Shown piece after piece: positions 60,662 to 64,000 of a stretch of DNA of 64,000 nucleotides. This DNA is from Heterostelium album PN500 (taxonomy: Eukaryota; Evosea; Eumycetozoa; Acytosteliales; Acytosteliaceae). The position numbers were made by a program, and so were the translations under genes. The notes under the pieces are model-generated. The model did not search any database and had not been told where the DNA came from. It was given only the letters and a program-made list of their open reading frames with translations. Within the stretch, counting starts at the first letter, position 1. Each line of letters starts with the position of its first letter. The stretch covers positions 434,001-498,000 of the forward strand of contig NW_008805066.1 of NCBI RefSeq assembly GCF_000004825.1, in the 5' to 3' direction.

Positions 60662-61945
60662 TTATTGAATTGTATGAGTTGTGATGTTACTGTTTTGCAA
60701 TCGATGCTTGCTGATAATGATAGAGGTTTGAGGTAATTTTGAGTGTGCAAGCACTGACTTGTATCGATAAGCTTCCAATAGCAATCGGTCTGGTATAATT
60801 TGATATGGTTCGACATCAGAAACTAACTCCTCGTAACTCATTAGTGGAAAACGAATCAATTGGAAAATCTCTTCTAATTTTGCTAAAATCTTTCCATTGT
60901 TGTTATTTTTGTTATTCTCTGAATTACCTCTAACACCACCAACAATTCTCTCAATTGTGACACCTTTGACATTGGCACGAATCCACAGCAAAACCGAATT
61001 GAATATCTCTATCTCTTTCAAATATACACCATCACTCTTTAGGATGAGGAAAAAGTACATCTTTTGATAATTTATGCACTCTGTTCACCTGCAAAAAGTA
61101 GGTAGAGTTTGCAACTGCTTGATCAACAATATAACTATATAGTTCAGGACATATTGTTTTTTTTTTCTAAAAGAAACAATAGAAATTGTTTTGGTTATTG
61201 TGTATCATAGTTGTTTATAATTGTCAAAGCTACTTACATTAAATAAAAAACATTCCAATACTTTATTTTCCATATATCTGATAAAATCTATACAGATATC
61301 TTTGGCATCTTCCAGCTGGAGCTCGTTACAAATCAAAAATATTTCATTGAGTGTATCGTTTTCAATTGCCAGCTCTGAAGTGTAAAGAAAAATTAAGACT
61401 TGGAAAAAGACATTTACTGACACGTTGGGAATGACAATCTCTATTTCAGTTATGTCTAGAGAAACATCTTTGAGTAACATTTTAAAGTAGTCTGAACCAT
61501 TTACCAACATTGTTTTATGTGAATATATCCTAACTTCCTCTTCTTCATACACATTTATAGAGATATAATCATTTATATTGATAAAGGTATCGCCATTATC
61601 ATTTATATTATAACGTATATAATTTTGATTATAATTGTTATTATAATTATTTAATATTATTATATTATCATTTGAAGTAGGTGATAAGAGGAATACAATA
61701 TCATGTGAAATATTCTTTTCGAATGATGGTTGGGCATAATAGAATCGATCATCTTCGTACTTTGATGATTGTTGTGTTGGTTGTGTGTGTTCTGTTGGCT
61801 CTGTTTAAAATTTTGAAAAATAAAAAAATAAAAAAATTAATTATTTTTTAAAACAATTAATTGTTTTTTATTGATGATTTGTGAAAATACCTAATTCAAG
61901 ATGTTCAAATCCTGGGATCAGTTTTTTCAAATCGATTCTTCCCAT
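60662..61945 (-). CDS. BTB/BACK-domain protein, right-arm copy, one-base frame disruption
   Basis: Exon 1 is 61945-61891 (MGRIDLKKLIPGFEHLEL), exon 2 is 61800-61238 and exon 3 is 61166-60662. Exon 2 encodes a full BTB domain: SHDIVFLLS, then VRIYSHKTMLVNGSDYFKML, then ENDTLNEIFLICNELQLEDA. Exon 3 encodes the BACK domain (YIVDQAVANSTYFLQVNRV; ELVSDVEPYQIIPDRLLLEA). Phases match at both introns, but exon 3 is 505 bases instead of a multiple of three. An A run at 61,050-61,054 (+ strand) has five bases where the left-arm copy has four, shifting the frame after SKDVLF. With that caveat the gene looks normal. BTB/BACK proteins typically link Cullin-3 ligases to substrates. A role with the adjacent surface gene is only suggested by linkage. 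Confidence 0.7.
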
Positions 61946-64000
61946 TATGTTTTTTTTTTTGAATAATTCTAATTGTTGAATTATTTTAATATTTATTAAA
62001 TAAAAGAAATAGATAAACATGTATATGTTGTTATTGTTTTTTTTTTTGAAAGTTTAATATATTTATATTATTTTATTTTAATTTTAAATGACAAAACTGA
62101 ATATACAACAACATTTATTGACTCTTTTAAAAGCTTAATTAACATTATAAGAGTAAAAAAAAACAATAAGCTGCACATTTAATTTATTGATAATGATGGC
62201 AGTTCATATGAGTGGTTACTCACTAAATTTAAGTGTGAGGATATGTGGGTTAACCCTGCAAAAATGAAAAAAATTTTATTCTACCAAATTATTTATTTGT
62301 GCACAATCATTTCTTTTTTAAACCCAATCTAAACAAAGAGTAGTACTCTCATGGTTATTGATTTGATTTTGTTGAAATAATGAACACTTTACTTTATTTT
62401 ATTATATAATATTTTTTTTTGTTTATTTATTTCTTTTTTTATATTTTTAAACGCAAAAATGTTTTGCAAAACCCCAATTTGATTTCTTTGGAGTGTCTAG
62501 ATAGCTACTAGTAAAAGTAAGTAAATTGTAATTTCATTGTGTTATTTCATTTTATAGGTTTTTTTTTGTGTATTAGTGATTCTAATGAGTAGGATTGTTT
62601 GAAATCTTTAAAAAAATTTCATTGTTTGTACTTTTTTTTAGCACTTGTTATCTATCATTCACTCACTACGATCACAAGGTGTCCATTCAATGCTACCAAT
62701 CCCTAGTCTCGGTGTTAGATTCAACTGAGGTGAATTCCAAACTCATCGGTCAATAAATCTTATTTCATTGAGTTAAAAAGATATAGACAATACCATCTAT
62801 ACACAATATAGTACATACACTTTAAATAACTATAAACAAGCACTGAGGCTATGGTTGGTAAAGTTGATGTCTACAGTTCATGATCAACTTGTTGCATTCT
62901 CGGTGTTGGGCCTGATACTAGTCACTGAATAAACCTGGTATTTGTTGGATTACCTTATGACGTTTAATATGACTTGCGAATGTCATTCCTTTATGAAATC
63001 CAGAGCGTCTGTGCCTAAGCACGGTTGCTACTGGAGCTATTGCAAGTCATTATGAAGGTTTTAAGAGAGGTTTCTGTTTGAATCTACTATTAGACGACTA
63101 TTGACGATAACTACACGCTTCTTTGTTTGGATATGGCCACTCTTCAAAAACTTGAGAAGCGTGGAAGACCAAAAAAAAAAAAATACCTGCTACAATTGCT
63201 CTAGAGCCTACCTGCTACACTCGTACCAAACTCAAGTGCTTCAGACCTGCTTAATTTACTGAGGTATATTCCCAAACTCGACAAGTTCAGACAACGCACC
63301 TATAGTAGCTAAACAAGAGTGAGGCCATCTACACTTTCTAAAACTTGGTTAGACAAGGAATACCTGCCAATTTACAAACAAACTTGACTAACGATAATTA
63401 CAATGATGATTGTAAGATTATGTGTAGATAGATCCTTATCTTACATCTGGTAATTCAACTTCATAATAAAAAATCTTCAATAAACATAAAATATAATTAA
63501 CTTTTCATATATAATCTATTACTTTTTATTAATAATTACAATTCATAAAAAAATAAAAATAAACAAAAAAAGATATGCAAAAATTGAATTTAAAGGATTT
63601 AAATTTAAAAAAAAAAACTTTTTTTTGTCAATATTTGCAACACAAAACAAACATGTTGGGAATAGTTTAATTTTTTGGTTTTGCTTATTTCGATGATCAA
63701 TAGGCGAAAGACAAGAAGCAGACTTTTTAAAAAAAATAGATTTAGGTGTCCAAACAAACATTCACGAATATATATAGGGAGATCGGATAATGTTATTTAT
63801 TATCACTTAAACCAGCTCTCCCATAATAGATAATGAGTTAAGAAATAGTTATTCAATAAATAAGATAATATTATATTTTATTTTAAATTTTATTTTTCAA
63901 CGGTAGATTTTGACTCTTTGAAAGGTCTTTCAGTAGCTCTATTTTTTATTTAGACAATTATTACAAAAACAATCTGGTCTGAACTCTTGTGGAATAGTGA
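61946..64000. other. right flank, repeats and degenerate sequence, no gene supported
   Basis: A block at 62,535-62,610 shares both halves of the repeat end seen at 38,388-38,445, but with the first half inverted. From about 62,640 to 63,410 the composition is more balanced and looks like decayed coding DNA without a long frame. The last 600 bases are AT-rich. A frame at 63,543-63,761 (minus) is Lys/Phe-rich and probably chance. Confidence 0.4.

Noticed and set aside
63543-63761. Minus-strand Lys/Phe-rich frame near the window end
   Set aside because: Composition follows the A/T runs; no domain or splice evidence.

Overview
The window looks like nuclear DNA of a dictyostelid social amoeba. 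The background is very AT-rich. Introns are short with GTAAGT/TTTAG borders, coding runs of CAA (Gln) and AAT (Asn) are long, and the gene families fit: GATA fingers, B-box, F-box/LRR-like and IPT/TIG surface proteins. The species cannot be fixed from sequence alone. No CRISPR array, operon or bacterial signal is present.

Bases 1-19,207 are a compact, conserved block of spliced genes. In order: the 3' end of a multi-pass membrane protein (+), a coiled-coil poly-Q protein (-), a Vtc1-like DUF202 protein (+), a P4-type ATPase (+), a TTC27 homologue (+), a small GATA-finger poly-Q protein (-) and a bacterial-type, probably mitochondrial, isoleucyl-tRNA synthetase (+). Splice sites and reading phase could be matched for every intron reported in this block. 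The TTC27 (844 aa), IleRS (1006 aa) and ATPase (1059 aa) models have near-normal family lengths.

From about 19.2 kb the character changes to a repeat-rich accessory region. It is bracketed by a large inverted duplication. A BTB/BACK gene plus an IPT/TIG surface-protein gene lies on the + strand at 20.5-24.3 kb and again on the - strand at 58.0-61.9 kb. A third, longer TIG gene with a membrane anchor lies at 53.9-56.3 kb (-). The TIG genes resemble the Tgr family used for kin recognition in Dictyostelium. Their first large exon is strongly diverged while the later exons are almost identical. The two arms also carry small local inversions.

Between the arms lie a tRNA-Cys, a decayed Ty3/gypsy element (26.1-28.8 kb), a GATA gene, a B-box gene, an F-box/LRR-like gene, a carnosine N-methyltransferase-like gene, a coiled-coil pseudogene, an ABCC transporter fossil and three Pho80-like cyclin paralogues. 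Each cyclin is preceded by a shared 5' repeat module. Dispersed and tandem repeats fill the rest.

Several accessory genes differ from an open frame by a single base in a homopolymer run. This could be gene decay or sequencing error, and that ambiguity is flagged throughout.
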